From: an uncultured Bacteroidales bacterium
Lineage (GTDB): Bacteria; Bacteroidota; Bacteroidia; Bacteroidales; UBA932
Assembly (NCBI GenBank): GCA_905233275.1
Contig: CAJODR010000001.1
Location: forward strand, 21,329 to 85,328
Direction of reading: 5' to 3'
DNA length: 64,000 bases
Under the pieces are notes generated by a model. That model saw nothing but the letters and a program-made list of their open reading frames with translations, had not been told where the DNA came from and searched no databases. Both the position numbers and the translations under genes were made by a program. The stretch's first letter is position 1. The number at the start of each line of letters is the position of its first letter. Shown in pieces: positions 18,181 to 27,299 of this stretch.

Positions 18181-19146
18181 ATGGACGAGACCGATCCGAT
18201 CCTTGAGCGCCGTGCGCGGGAGGAAAAACAGCAGAAGACAAAGAATCTCCGTAACATAGCCATCGCGATGGCGGCAGTAGCAGCTGTGCTTGCCGCGTTG
18301 CTCGTTTATGTGTGGCTCCAGAAAGGCAAGGCCGAATCGGCCTCTGACAAGGCCAAGGCCGAGAATGAAGAAGTTGCAGCCCTTATCAAGTCAGACTATG
18401 CCGCTGAGCTCGGAATGATCCGGGACTCCCTCGGTATGCTGCAGACTGACAACCAGCAGCTCCTGCTCCAGCTCGATTCGTCCAGGATGAGGGTGGAAGT
18501 CCTCATGGAAGAGCTCCAGAAGGCCCGTTCGATCACCAGCGCCGAGCTGCAGAAGTACAAACAGGAAGTTGGTACCCTGCGCTCCATCATGCGCAACTAC
18601 GTCGACCAGATCGACTCCCTCAACCAGCTCAACCAGAAACTCACGAAGGAGAATACCGGTCTCCGTACCGACCTCACCAATACCCGCCAGCAGAACGAAG
18701 AGCTCACCCGTCAGGTTGAAGATCTCTCCGGCAAGGTGGCTTCCGGCTCCGTCCTCAAGGCGAGCGGCATCACCGTACAGGCCTACAAGCAGCGCTCAGG
18801 CGGCGAAGACCGTGACAAAGTGGTCGACGCCTCCCGCAAGGTCGATTACCTGAAGGTCTCCATGACCCTCAACGCCAACAACCTCGCCACCCAGGGAGAA
18901 GTCCGCGTCTACGTCCGCGTCATCGATCCCGAAGGCCTCCTCCTCACCGGCAGCGAGTCCACCGGCTTCACCGTAGGCGGCAACCCCATGTCCGCCACCG
19001 CTTCCCGCGCCGTCGACTACAACGGCTCCGAAACCCCCGTAGCCATCTACGTCCGTGACGCCGGCTCCTTCCACAAAGGTGACTACAAAGTCGAAGTCTA
19101 CACCCCCGACGGCCTCCTCGGCACACGCTCGCTGACGCTGAGGTAG
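18181..19146 (+). CDS. Membrane-anchored coiled-coil protein
   Basis: A 321-residue protein with a charged N-terminal cytosolic tail, one membrane helix (about 25-46, IAIAMAAVAAVLAALLVYVW), a long coiled coil (about 50-190, rich in Leu/Gln/Glu heptads) and a C-terminal beta-rich domain (about 200-321, VKVEVYTPDGLLGTRSLTLR at the end). The topology suggests a periplasmic coiled-coil stalk with a small sandwich domain. Function is unknown. It is the first gene of a unit with hemW (five bases downstream) and pepP. Confidence 0.8.
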   Translation: MDETDPILERRAREEKQQKTKNLRNIAIAMAAVAAVLAALLVYVWLQKGKAESASDKAKAENEEVAALIKSDYAAELGMIRDSLGMLQTDNQQLLLQLDSSRMRVEVLMEELQKARSITSAELQKYKQEVGTLRSIMRNYVDQIDSLNQLNQKLTKENTGLRTDLTNTRQQNEELTRQVEDLSGKVASGSVLKASGITVQAYKQRSGGEDRDKVVDASRKVDYLKVSMTLNANNLATQGEVRVYVRVIDPEGLLLTGSESTGFTVGGNPMSATASRAVDYNGSETPVAIYVRDAGSFHKGDYKVEVYTPDGLLGTRSLTLR

Positions 19147-19151
19147 GGGTA

Positions 19152-20210
19152 ATGATATATATCCATATACCATTTTGCAAGAGTTTTTGCCGGTACTGCG
19201 GGTTTTATTCGGAGTGCTACGGAGAGGGGGATGGGAGTGTAGAGGCGTTTGAAAAGAATCTCATGGCTGAAATCCAGAGGCGCCGGGGCGAGGACCCGGG
19301 CCCTGTGAAGACGGTTTATATTGGCGGCGGCACTCCTTCGGTGCTGCCGCTGAGTGTTTTGGAGAGGATTGTGGGGGCGCTGCCGGCCGGTTCATATGAC
19401 GAATTCACGGTTGAGGTGAATCCGGAGGATATCGTGACCAGAGGGATGGAGTATGTAAGGGGGTTGAGGAGTCTCGGTGTCAATCGGGTGAGTATGGGGG
19501 TGCAGTCGCTGTCGGATGAGGTTCTCCGGTGGATGCACCGGCGGCATACGGCGGAGAGGGCGGTTGAGGCGTTCAGGATGCTGCGCGAGGGGGGATTCGA
19601 CAATGTCAGCTTGGATGTGATTTTCGGGGTTGCAGGGTTTCCTGATGCGGTTTTGGAGGAGACGATGGAGGGGATTATCAGGCTTGGACCGGAGCATTTG
19701 TCGTGCTATCAGCTGTCGGTGGAGGAGGGGAGCGAACTCGCGGAGATGGTTGCTGGCGGCAGCTACGTGGAAGCGTCCGAGGAGGTGTGCCGCTCGCAGT
19801 ATTCGCTGATTTGCAGAATGCTGGCGGACGCGGGGTACCGGCATTACGAGATTTCGTCGTGGGCCAGGCCCGGGTATGAGGCGGTCCACAACAGCGCCTA
19901 TTGGCGAAGGGTGCCGTATATCGGCTTCGGGCCTGGGGCGCATTCATTCGACGGGAAGCGTCGGAGTTGGAATTCGGAGACGTTGCCTTCCTGGGAGGCC
20001 TCTTCTGAGGTGCTTTCGGAGGAGGATGCGGCTGTCGAGAGGGTGATGCTAGCGCTTCGTACGGCCGATGGGATTCTCCGCGAGGAATTGCCACGGGAGG
20101 CTTGTGAGAGGCTGATTTCGGAGGGGGCGCTTGCCGTTGAGGGCGACCGGGTGAGGATTCCGGAAGAGAGGTTTTTCGTTTCAGACGATATTATTAGACA
20201 ATTGATATGA
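19152..20210 (+). CDS. hemW: Radical SAM protein HemW
   Basis: The radical SAM cluster motif CKSFCRYCGF (CxxxCxxC) lies at the N-terminus, followed by IGGGTPSVLP and the SMGVQSLSDEVLRWMHRRHT segment typical of HemW/HemN-like proteins (352 residues). HemW is a heme chaperone; older annotation as oxygen-independent coproporphyrinogen oxidase is common for this family. G-rich codon use (many GGG and GAG codons) differs somewhat from its neighbours. Its stop overlaps the pepP start by four bases. Confidence 0.92.
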   Translation: MIYIHIPFCKSFCRYCGFYSECYGEGDGSVEAFEKNLMAEIQRRRGEDPGPVKTVYIGGGTPSVLPLSVLERIVGALPAGSYDEFTVEVNPEDIVTRGMEYVRGLRSLGVNRVSMGVQSLSDEVLRWMHRRHTAERAVEAFRMLREGGFDNVSLDVIFGVAGFPDAVLEETMEGIIRLGPEHLSCYQLSVEEGSELAEMVAGGSYVEASEEVCRSQYSLICRMLADAGYRHYEISSWARPGYEAVHNSAYWRRVPYIGFGPGAHSFDGKRRSWNSETLPSWEASSEVLSEEDAAVERVMLALRTADGILREELPREACERLISEGALAVEGDRVRIPEERFFVSDDIIRQLI

Positions 20211-21988
20211 ATATCCATTCACAGAGGATCGAAGCGCTTCGCAGCATGATGCGCGACCAGGGCTGGGACGCCGTGGTGATCAAGGGTTCGGACCCTCATT
20301 CCAGCGAATATCTTGCGCCGAGGTGGCAGCAGGTCAAATGGCTGACCGGCTTTACCGGTGAGGCGGGCGACGTGGTCGTCACCCTCGACCATGCCGGTCT
20401 ATGGACCGATACCCGGTATTTCATCCAGGCTGTGCGGCAACTCGAAGGCACAGGCGTCGAGTTGCACAAAATGCGTATTCCCGGCGCCGTAGGTATCCCT
20501 GAATGGCTCGCCGCGCAGGGTGGTCTGAAGGTAGCTGTCGATTCGCTCTGCCAGAGCGTGGCGTTTTCCGAGCAAATCGCTGCTTCGTGCGAGGTGATCG
20601 GCGTTCCCGATCTTCTTGGACCGATCTGGCCTGACCGTCCGGAAATACCTGCTACTCCGATAATTACGCTCGGGGAGGACCTCGCCGGAGAGAGTCGGGA
20701 GGCGCGACTTGACGCCCTGCGGCGCTTCCTGCTGAAGGAGGGGTGCGACGCCATTCTTCTTTCGTCTCTCGACGAAATAGCGTGGACGCTCAATGTCAGG
20801 GGCTCTGACATCGACTACAATCCGCTGGTTTTCTCCTATCTCCTCGTGACAATGGAGGACGCATTCTGGTACGTCCTCAAGGATTCTGAGCCTGATGACG
20901 AGACGGCGGCAAGCCTTATCGAAGTCGGTGCCGACGGAGTAACGGTGCTGCCTTATTCAGACATTGCGTATGCGCTCGGCAGTATTCCCGGAAAGCTGTT
21001 TGTGGATACTTCAACGCTGAATTATTATCTCTATTCGATTATCACAGAATCGATTCCGCAGGAATCCCTGAAGACTGGTGAATCCCCGGTCCCGCTGTGG
21101 AAAGCGGTCAAAAACGCGACTGAAATCGCCGGGATGAAAGAGGCTCACCTCGAGGACGGCGTCGCCATGGAGCAGTTCCTCTACTGGCTGGAAAAGTCGG
21201 TTGCGGAGGGCCGGAGCATATCGGAATTCGATGCGGCGCTGCATCTTAGGAGCCTCCGGGCGGCCATTCCCGGCTACCGGGGAGACAGTTTCGAGACGAT
21301 TTCGGCTTACGGAGCAGGGGCGGCACTTCCGCACTATGTGACTCCTTCGGAGAATGCCCCCATCCTCGAGCCCCACGGTCTCTACCTGGTAGACTCCGGC
21401 GGACAATTTCTTTTCGGCACCACCGACATCACGCGGACAGTGCCGCTCGGTCCGTGCACAGACCTCGAAAAGGAGGACTATACCCTGGTACTGAAAGGCC
21501 ATATAGCCCTCTCCATGGCCGTTTTCCCCCACGGAACGGCTGGCTGCCAAATCGATCTCCTGGCCCGCGATCCGCTCTGGAAAGCCCGCCGCAATTTCGG
21601 CCACGGCACCGGCCACGGCGTCGGTTTCTACCTCTGCGTCCACGAAGGTCCCCATGACATTCGTCAGAATTTCAACCCCCAGCCGATTGTCCCCGGCATG
21701 ATAGTCTCCGACGAACCCGGAATCTACCGCGAAGGCCTCCACGGCGTCCGTCACGAAAACCTCATTCTGTGCGTCCCTGACGACGAAAACGAATTCGGCA
21801 CCTGGTACCGTTTCGAGCCTCTCACCCTCTGCCACTTCGACACCTCTGCGGTAGTGAAAGAACTCCTCTCCCCGGAGGAGATAGCCTGGCTCAACGCCTA
21901 CAACGAGCACGTCTACCAGACTCTCTCTCCCCGCCTTGCCCCCGAAATCTCCGCCTGGCTCCGTGACAAAACCCGTGAGTTAAGGTAA
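20207..21988 (+). CDS. pepP: Xaa-Pro aminopeptidase (M24 family)
   Basis: A 593-residue metallopeptidase removing N-terminal residues before proline. It has the three-domain form of the eukaryotic-like aminopeptidase P: two creatinase-N-like domains (about 1-310), then a pita-bread catalytic domain. Metal ligands are visible in DSGGQFLFGTTDITRT, GHGTGHGVGF, DEPGIYREG and HENLIL. The ATG is within the hemW stop (ATGA), so translation is probably coupled. Confidence 0.93.
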   Translation: MNIHSQRIEALRSMMRDQGWDAVVIKGSDPHSSEYLAPRWQQVKWLTGFTGEAGDVVVTLDHAGLWTDTRYFIQAVRQLEGTGVELHKMRIPGAVGIPEWLAAQGGLKVAVDSLCQSVAFSEQIAASCEVIGVPDLLGPIWPDRPEIPATPIITLGEDLAGESREARLDALRRFLLKEGCDAILLSSLDEIAWTLNVRGSDIDYNPLVFSYLLVTMEDAFWYVLKDSEPDDETAASLIEVGADGVTVLPYSDIAYALGSIPGKLFVDTSTLNYYLYSIITESIPQESLKTGESPVPLWKAVKNATEIAGMKEAHLEDGVAMEQFLYWLEKSVAEGRSISEFDAALHLRSLRAAIPGYRGDSFETISAYGAGAALPHYVTPSENAPILEPHGLYLVDSGGQFLFGTTDITRTVPLGPCTDLEKEDYTLVLKGHIALSMAVFPHGTAGCQIDLLARDPLWKARRNFGHGTGHGVGFYLCVHEGPHDIRQNFNPQPIVPGMIVSDEPGIYREGLHGVRHENLILCVPDDENEFGTWYRFEPLTLCHFDTSAVVKELLSPEEIAWLNAYNEHVYQTLSPRLAPEISAWLRDKTRELR

Positions 21989-22301
21989 AATATGTTTCGC
22001 ATTGCGAAACTACCGTGTTAAGGAGGCCTGTGGCCGACAGCTTGTCCCTCCCTGAGGGAGGGAAAACGGGAAAAGGGTGGGGTCGTAGATAGAAAATGCA
22101 GTAATACTACTGATATACCTGTCTTTTGATCGCCCCTCCTCCAACCTCCTCCCCCCGGGGAGGAGACTTGCCAACGCCCTTACAGGGCTCTAAAATAGGT
22201 AACTTCCGCAAGCTTGCGAAAGTTGAATAAGGTAAAAATCCATAAAAAGAATTATATTTCATAAAAAGAATTATATTTGCGGAAGCAAACTAACCATAGA
22301 A
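21989..22301. other. Gene-free 313-base interval with GC-rich hairpins
   Basis: Contains, in order: GTTTCGC/GCGAAAC hairpin (21994-22010), TCCCTCC/GGAGGGA hairpin (22045-22063), a perfect 9-bp CTCCTCCCC/GGGGAGGAG hairpin (22146-22165), the 12-bp palindrome CGCAAGCTTGCG (22207-22218), and a tandem 19-bp repeat holding the next promoter. No convincing ORF. The hairpins lack T-tracts, so they look like dispersed palindromes more than terminators. Confidence 0.6.
22241..22279 (+). repeat. Perfect tandem 19-bp repeat carrying the -7 box
   Basis: CATAAAAAGAATTATATTT occurs twice without a gap (22241-22259, 22260-22278). Only the second copy is followed by G, giving a true TATATTTG box at 22272-22279; the first reads TATATTTC. 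The nuclease ATG is 22 bases further on. Confidence 0.85.
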
Positions 22302-23891
22302 ATGAAATTGAAACTGACGGCGCTGACAAGCCTTTTTGCGCTGATTACCGTTTTCTCCTGCGGGACCACTACGCCGGAGAAGAATAATAATAACGATAAC
22401 CCCCCGGTTGAAGTTACGCACAAACTCAAGGCGTCTCCGACCATGCTGCGTTTTCCCGGTGAAAGCGGGAGCCAGTCATTCTCGCTGGAGGCGAATGTGC
22501 CTTGGACGGCCACCGACGATGCTTCGTGGCTGAGTTTTACTCCTGAGTCGGGTAGTGGCAATTCCAAGATTACCGTTACCGTTGAGGCAAATCCTTCCTC
22601 TACCGCAATCAGGGAAGGCACGATTACCATTACCACCGGAAAGATTGCGCTGGTGTTCAAAGTCTCACAGGATGAAGGTTCCGGGGAGCCGGAACAACCG
22701 GTTGATCCCGAACAGCCGGAGAGGCTGAGTGCCGCTGTCAGTACGGGCTCGGCGAGCAGTATTACTGTAGAATCCGCGTACCTGACGGCCACTTATTCCG
22801 GCGCCAATGCAACTGTGCGAGAGGTTGGATTCGACTGGGGACAGACGTCGACTCTTGGCAAGGTGCTGCAGGCGGATGTCACCGCTCCGTCGGCATCCTC
22901 GGGTACATTCGGCGCAGCCCTGGAGGGACTTGGAGACGGGATGACGTATTATTACAGGGCGTATGTGATGTTGGAGAGGGGGGACGAGATAGAGACGTTC
23001 TACGGTGAGACGCGCAGTTTCAAGACGCAGGTGCAGGAAGATAAGCCTACGTCGTCTGTGCCCGCATGGCCGGAAATGCCGTCCATATCGGTGTCATTCT
23101 CAGGCAAATATATGACGAGCGCGACGGATGCTACGCAGTATTATGCATGGCACATCTGCCCGGACGTTTATGGCCCCGGCGGACATCTGGCGCGCAATTA
23201 TACGGTCTGCTACAGCTCCAAATATCACTGTTCGTTGTGGGTGGCTGCTCCGCTGCATTCGATGTACAAGGGCGGTTCCGGCCGTACGGAAGCGTATGAT
23301 GAAGACCCCGACATCCCTTACGACATCCAGTGGCACAGCAAGACCAATGCAAGCGGGTACAACAAGGGCCATCTGCTCGGTTCGGCCGACAGGTCTGCCT
23401 CCGCTGCAACCAACCGGCAGGTATACTATTATCCCAATATCGCGCCCCAGCTAAGCTCCGGATTCAACACCGGTGGCGGCGGATGGAATCTGCTTGAAGA
23501 CTATGTCGACGGGCAGGTGTGCAAGGATACGCTGTATGCCGTAATCGGCTGCTACTTCGACAAATACACGGACGGCTACGGCAATACCGTCACGCCTGCG
23601 ACTCTTTCGCAGGGTAGCAGGAATGATGTCGCCAAACCGACCATGTTCTACTATGTGCTCCTCAGGACCAAGAGCGGAACTAGCGGCAAGTCCGTCAAGA
23701 ACTGCTCGGCGGACGAGCTCAAGTGCGTTGCTTTCGTAAGGTGCCATACAAATGACCTAAAAGGCCAGAAAGCTTCTTCCAGAGAGCTGATGTCGGTCGC
23801 GGACCTCGAGAAGATCACGGGCGTCACGTATTTCCCCAACGTCCCGAATGCTCCAAAATCCTCATACAAGGCCTCTGACTGGGGCTTGTAG
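22302..23891 (+). CDS. BACON-domain lipoprotein with DNA/RNA non-specific endonuclease domain
   Basis: A 529-residue lipoprotein (signal ending ALITVFSC). After an Asn/Pro linker, a BACON domain spans about 45-125 (FSLEANVPWTATDDASWLSF) and a fibronectin-like domain about 140-245. The C-terminal half is a NUC-type nuclease: YNKGHLLGSADR carries the presumed catalytic histidine in place of the canonical DRGH, followed by YYPNIAPQ and WNLLEDYV. It probably cuts nucleic acid outside the cell or in the periplasm. A second BACON-nuclease lies at 49219. It is not clearly linked to the next gene in function. Confidence 0.85.
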   Translation: MKLKLTALTSLFALITVFSCGTTTPEKNNNNDNPPVEVTHKLKASPTMLRFPGESGSQSFSLEANVPWTATDDASWLSFTPESGSGNSKITVTVEANPSSTAIREGTITITTGKIALVFKVSQDEGSGEPEQPVDPEQPERLSAAVSTGSASSITVESAYLTATYSGANATVREVGFDWGQTSTLGKVLQADVTAPSASSGTFGAALEGLGDGMTYYYRAYVMLERGDEIETFYGETRSFKTQVQEDKPTSSVPAWPEMPSISVSFSGKYMTSATDATQYYAWHICPDVYGPGGHLARNYTVCYSSKYHCSLWVAAPLHSMYKGGSGRTEAYDEDPDIPYDIQWHSKTNASGYNKGHLLGSADRSASAATNRQVYYYPNIAPQLSSGFNTGGGGWNLLEDYVDGQVCKDTLYAVIGCYFDKYTDGYGNTVTPATLSQGSRNDVAKPTMFYYVLLRTKSGTSGKSVKNCSADELKCVAFVRCHTNDLKGQKASSRELMSVADLEKITGVTYFPNVPNAPKSSYKASDWGL

Positions 23892-23897
23892 GGCCAG

Positions 23898-24917
23898 ATG
23901 GACCGTCCCCTTGTCATAGCCGGACCATGCAGCGCCGAGAGTGAATCCCAGGTGCTGGAGACCGCCCGCGGACTGAAACCGCTAGGCGTCGGCGTGTTCC
24001 GAGCCGGCCTCTGGAAGCCTCGTACCCATCCGGGCGGCTTCGAAGGAGTGGGGGAGAAGGGCCTCTCATGGCTCGCCCGCGTCCGTGAGGAAACCGGCAT
24101 GAAAACAGCGACGGAAGTAGCTGGAGCAAAGCATGTTGAGGTGTGCCTTGAGAGCGGGGCCGTGGATATTCTCTGGATTGGTGCCCGCACCACATCCAGC
24201 CCGTTCCTGGTGCAGGAGATCGCGGAAGCGTTGCAGGGGACAAACATTCCGGTGTTCGTCAAAAACCCTCTCAGTCCTGACATGGATCTCTGGAGCGGCG
24301 CCCTGGAGCGTCTTTCCGGCGTCGGGAGCCTCGGTCTGATTCACCGCGGATTCACCCCGAGCGGCAGTTCTCCCTGGCGCAACGATCCCCTCTGGAGGAT
24401 AGCCATCGAGATGAGGACCCGTTTCCCGGGAATGCCGTTTCTCGTGGACCCTTCCCATATCGGAGGCGACCGCCGCTTCGTCGGCGAATTGTCCCAGAAA
24501 GCCCTCGACCTAGGCTTCGACGGCCTGATGATCGAGGCGCACTGCAACCCCTCCGAGGCGCTGTCTGATGCGGCCCAGCAGCTTTCTCCTTCGCAGTTAG
24601 GCGAGATTCTCAGCAGCCTCCGTCTGCGTCGCCAGGACTCCGATGACGCGGCCTACAGGGAGGTGATCGATTCGCTGAGAGCGCGAATTGATGATATTGA
24701 CGAATCGCTCCTTGCCCTTCTCGCAGACCGCCAGGCCGTCAGCCGCGAGATCGGTCGCTACAAGAAGGAGCACGGCATCGCCATCGTGCAGGCCGCCAGA
24801 TGGGACGAGGTAATGACATCGGTGCTGGAACGCGCTGAGGCCCTTGGCTTGCCAGCTGACACCGTCCGCCGGATTTTCACCGCCATCCACGCCGCGTCGG
24901 TCCGTTCGCAGGAATAA
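23898..24917 (+). CDS. Bifunctional DAHP synthase / chorismate mutase
   Basis: A 339-residue fusion. Residues 1-245 are a class I-beta DAHP synthase (IAGPCSAESESQVLETAR, FRAGLWKPRTHPGGFEG, LVDPSHIGGDR, LMIEAHCNPSEALSDA) that joins PEP and erythrose 4-phosphate. Residues 250-339 are an AroQ-type chorismate mutase (IDSLRARIDDIDESLLALLADR, REIGRYKKEHG). The fusion is usual in Bacteroidales and lets the mutase domain serve as allosteric sensor. The gene starts six bases after the nuclease stop. Confidence 0.93.
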   Translation: MDRPLVIAGPCSAESESQVLETARGLKPLGVGVFRAGLWKPRTHPGGFEGVGEKGLSWLARVREETGMKTATEVAGAKHVEVCLESGAVDILWIGARTTSSPFLVQEIAEALQGTNIPVFVKNPLSPDMDLWSGALERLSGVGSLGLIHRGFTPSGSSPWRNDPLWRIAIEMRTRFPGMPFLVDPSHIGGDRRFVGELSQKALDLGFDGLMIEAHCNPSEALSDAAQQLSPSQLGEILSSLRLRRQDSDDAAYREVIDSLRARIDDIDESLLALLADRQAVSREIGRYKKEHGIAIVQAARWDEVMTSVLERAEALGLPADTVRRIFTAIHAASVRSQE

Positions 24918-24931
24918 GGAGTGGCCCCGAT

Positions 24932-24962
24932 TTTGCATTGTGGCGGAATTTCAGTATATTTG
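24932..24962 (+). promoter_or_regulatory. Promoter of frr
   Basis: TTTG, a 19-base spacer, then TATATTTG; the frr ATG follows 32 bases later. Confidence 0.8.
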
Positions 24963-24994
24963 CATGATTAAGGAAATATAATAAAGATCAAGAT

Positions 24995-25561
24995 ATGTTA
25001 CCACGCGCCAAAGAAATCGTAGATGCATCCGAGGCCAAAATGAAGGATGTCGTCGCGTTCCTCGAAGAGGATCTCAAGACTTACAGGGTTGGCAAGGCCA
25101 ATCCGGGCATCTTCAACGGTGTCACAGTCGACTATTATGGCACCCAGACCCCGCTCAACCAGGTTGCTTCCGTGACTACTCCGGACGCAAAGACTCTGGT
25201 CGTGCAGCCCTGGGACCGTTCCATCATCGGCAAGATCGAGAAGGCCATCCTCGTGGCCAACCTCGGCTTCACCCCCACAAACAACGGTGAAATCATCCGC
25301 TGCGTTGTCCCTGCCCTTACAGAGGAGCGCCGCCGCGACCTCATCAAGAAGGCCCGTTCGGCAGGTGAAACATCCAAGGTAGGTATCCGCAACGCACGCC
25401 GTGAAGGCATCGACCTCCTCAAGAAGGCCCAGAAGAATGAAGGCCTCTCCGAGGACGGCGAAAAGGAAGGCGAAGACGAACTCCAGAAAGTCACAGACAA
25501 GAAGGTCAAGGAAATCGACGCCCTCATTGACGCCAAGGAAAAAGAAATTCTCACCGTCTGA
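24995..25561 (+). CDS. frr: Ribosome recycling factor
   Basis: A 188-residue RRF that, with EF-G, splits the post-termination ribosome. The N-terminal helix (SEAKMKDVVAFLEEDLKTYRVGKANPGI), the domain II beta strands (VDYYGTQTPLNQVASVTTPDAKTLVVQPWD) and the C-terminal helices are all present. The stop shares one base with the start of the next gene (TGATG), so prdX is coupled to it. Confidence 0.96.
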   Translation: MLPRAKEIVDASEAKMKDVVAFLEEDLKTYRVGKANPGIFNGVTVDYYGTQTPLNQVASVTTPDAKTLVVQPWDRSIIGKIEKAILVANLGFTPTNNGEIIRCVVPALTEERRRDLIKKARSAGETSKVGIRNARREGIDLLKKAQKNEGLSEDGEKEGEDELQKVTDKKVKEIDALIDAKEKEILTV

Positions 25562-26088
25562 TGTTCAAGGTAGGAGACCCCGTCAGCACTCCTCCGGCGC
25601 AATATTCTACCGAGCTCCAGCAAAAGGTCTACGAGACCTTCGCCGGGCTCGGTATCGCTTTTGAGCGCGTTGACACAGACCCGGGGCTGACAATGGAGGA
25701 CTGTCAGCACATCGACGCCAAGATTGGCGTACGCATAGTCAAGACCATTTTTCTCTGCAATCGCCAGCAGACCGAATTCTACTTGTATGTCACCACGGAC
25801 GACAAGCCGTTCGTCACGCGGGAGTTCTGCGGAGCACTCGGCATCCCGCGCGTTTCATTCGCTTCCGCGGATCATCTCCGCGCCCTGACCGGCGTCGAGG
25901 TCGGTGCCACGACGATCCTGAGCGCCATCCTCCCGTCCGCGGCCGCCATTCACCTTGTCATGGACCGCAATGTAGCTGAATCAGAATGGTTTGCCTGCAC
26001 CGACGGCACACCCACGTGCTTTGTGAAAATTCTCACGAGGGATCTGTTTGAGCACTATCTTGCTGGGCGGGAGGTTGATCTGATATAG
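25561..26088 (+). CDS. Prolyl-tRNA deacylase-like editing protein (YbaK/PrdX family)
   Basis: A 175-residue stand-alone YbaK/EbsC-type editing domain. Family members hydrolyse mischarged aminoacyl-tRNA, in the PrdX subgroup Ala-tRNA(Pro). Recognisable segments are IGVRIVKTIFLCNR (conserved substrate-site lysine), FVTREFCGALGIPRVSFA and GVEVGATTILSAI. It is translated from a start that overlaps the frr stop, linking ribosome recycling and translation fidelity in one operon. Confidence 0.88.
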   Translation: MFKVGDPVSTPPAQYSTELQQKVYETFAGLGIAFERVDTDPGLTMEDCQHIDAKIGVRIVKTIFLCNRQQTEFYLYVTTDDKPFVTREFCGALGIPRVSFASADHLRALTGVEVGATTILSAILPSAAAIHLVMDRNVAESEWFACTDGTPTCFVKILTRDLFEHYLAGREVDLI

Positions 26089-26095
26089 CACAGAG

Positions 26096-26131
26096 AGATT
26101 TCTCCGCGCGCTCCGCTTGGTCGAAATGACA
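26096..26131 (-). repeat. Dispersed repeat, reverse copy
   Basis: Reverse-oriented TGTCATTTCGA ... GGAGAAATCT, related to the copies in prmC and before the GH109 gene. It begins eight bases after the prdX stop. Confidence 0.75.
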
Positions 26132-26138
26132 GGGGCAG

Positions 26139-26224
26139 TGACGGTGGTGGTGTCGAAAGAGGGACAGTACCGACGAAAAAGGGGGTAGAATGACGGTGGT
26201 GGTGCTGGAATAGGGACAGTACCG
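26139..26224. repeat. Imperfect tandem repeat next to dusB
   Basis: Two units begin TGACGGTGGTGGTG (26139, 26191) and both contain AGGGACAGTACCG; the first is 52 bases, the second is cut at about 34. The array runs up to the dusB stop codon. Confidence 0.7.
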
Positions 26225-27259
26225 TCACAGACCGTATACGCCGGTGGGAGTGGGGAGGGGAGTGGTGCCCCAACGGGTGGCGATGTGGTCGAGGAGGGAG
26301 TAGAGGGCGTCGGGGTCGGTTTCGGTGACGAGGCGGATGCGAGTGTCCTTGAAGTCGGGGAGGCCTTTGAAGTAGCAACTGAGGTGGCGGCGCATTTCGT
26401 AGACGCCTGTTTTGGGACCCTTCAGTGCCAGTGAGAGGGCGAGGTGGCGTTTGGCGAGTGCGACGCGGTCAGTGACGGGGAGGGGAGGGAGTTCCTCGCC
26501 GGTGTCGAGGAAGTGGCGGATTTCGTGGAATAGCCACGGGTGGCCGAAGGAGGCGCGTCCCACCATGATACCGTCCACGCCGTAGCGGTCGAAAGCGGCT
26601 GCCGCGGCGACCGGCGTGGAAATATCACCATTACCTATAATAGGAATATGCATGCGGGGATTGTTTTTGACTTCCCCGATCAGGGTCCAGTCGGCTTCTC
26701 CCTTGTACATCTGGCAGCGGGTGCGGCCGTGGATGGTGAGCGCAGCGATGCCTGTATCCTGTAGTCTTTCAGCCAGTTCCACGATGATTTTGCTGCTTTC
26801 GTCCCATCCGAGGCGGGTTTTTACCGTGACAGGCTTGCTGACAGCCTCGACCACTGCCTTTGTAATGGCGACCATTTTGTCAGGCTCCTTCATCATGCCG
26901 GAACCTGCGCCTCGGCCGGCTATCTTGGACACCGGACAGCCGAAATTGATATCGATCACATCCGCTCCGTGGCCTCCTGCGATCTCAGCGGCGCGGTCCG
27001 CCATCCGGGCGGCGTCGACCATCGCTTCCGGAATATTCCCGTAGATCTGAATGCCTACCGGAGCCTCTTCCTCTGATGTTTTCATCTTTGCGATTGCCTT
27101 GGCGGCATCGCGAATGAGGCCGTCCGAGGAGACGAATTCGGTATAGACCATCGCGGCGCCCTGCTCGCGGCAGAGCACCCTGAACGATGCGTCGGTGACG
27201 TCCTCCATGGGCGCCAGGAGCACGGGCCTGTTTCCGAGATTGATGTCTCCTATCTTCAT
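26225..27259 (-). CDS. dusB: tRNA-dihydrouridine synthase (DusB-like)
   Basis: A FMN-dependent enzyme reducing uridine in the tRNA D-loop. The 344-residue form begins MKIGDINLGNRPVLLAPMEDVT; the track adds 58 codons that run into the neighbouring gene and are rejected. Catalytic cysteine motif INFGCPVSKI, TVKTRLGWDE, IHGRTRCQMY and IIGNGDI are all present. A minus-strand -7 box TATCTTTG (27268-27275) ends only eight bases before the ATG, so the mRNA may have almost no leader. Confidence 0.94.
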   Translation of the reverse strand: MKIGDINLGNRPVLLAPMEDVTDASFRVLCREQGAAMVYTEFVSSDGLIRDAAKAIAKMKTSEEEAPVGIQIYGNIPEAMVDAARMADRAAEIAGGHGADVIDINFGCPVSKIAGRGAGSGMMKEPDKMVAITKAVVEAVSKPVTVKTRLGWDESSKIIVELAERLQDTGIAALTIHGRTRCQMYKGEADWTLIGEVKNNPRMHIPIIGNGDISTPVAAAAAFDRYGVDGIMVGRASFGHPWLFHEIRHFLDTGEELPPLPVTDRVALAKRHLALSLALKGPKTGVYEMRRHLSCYFKGLPDFKDTRIRLVTETDPDALYSLLDHIATRWGTTPLPTPTGVYGL

Positions 27260-27267
27260 ACGGGTGG

Positions 27268-27295
27268 CAAAGATAGAAAAAATATCGTATATTTG
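27268..27295. promoter_or_regulatory. Tight divergent -7 boxes (dusB / 27300 gene)
   Basis: Minus-strand TATCTTTG (27268-27275) and plus-strand TATATTTG (27288-27295), 12 bases apart. Both lie within 10 bases of their start codons. Confidence 0.65.
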
Positions 27296-27299
27296 TCTC

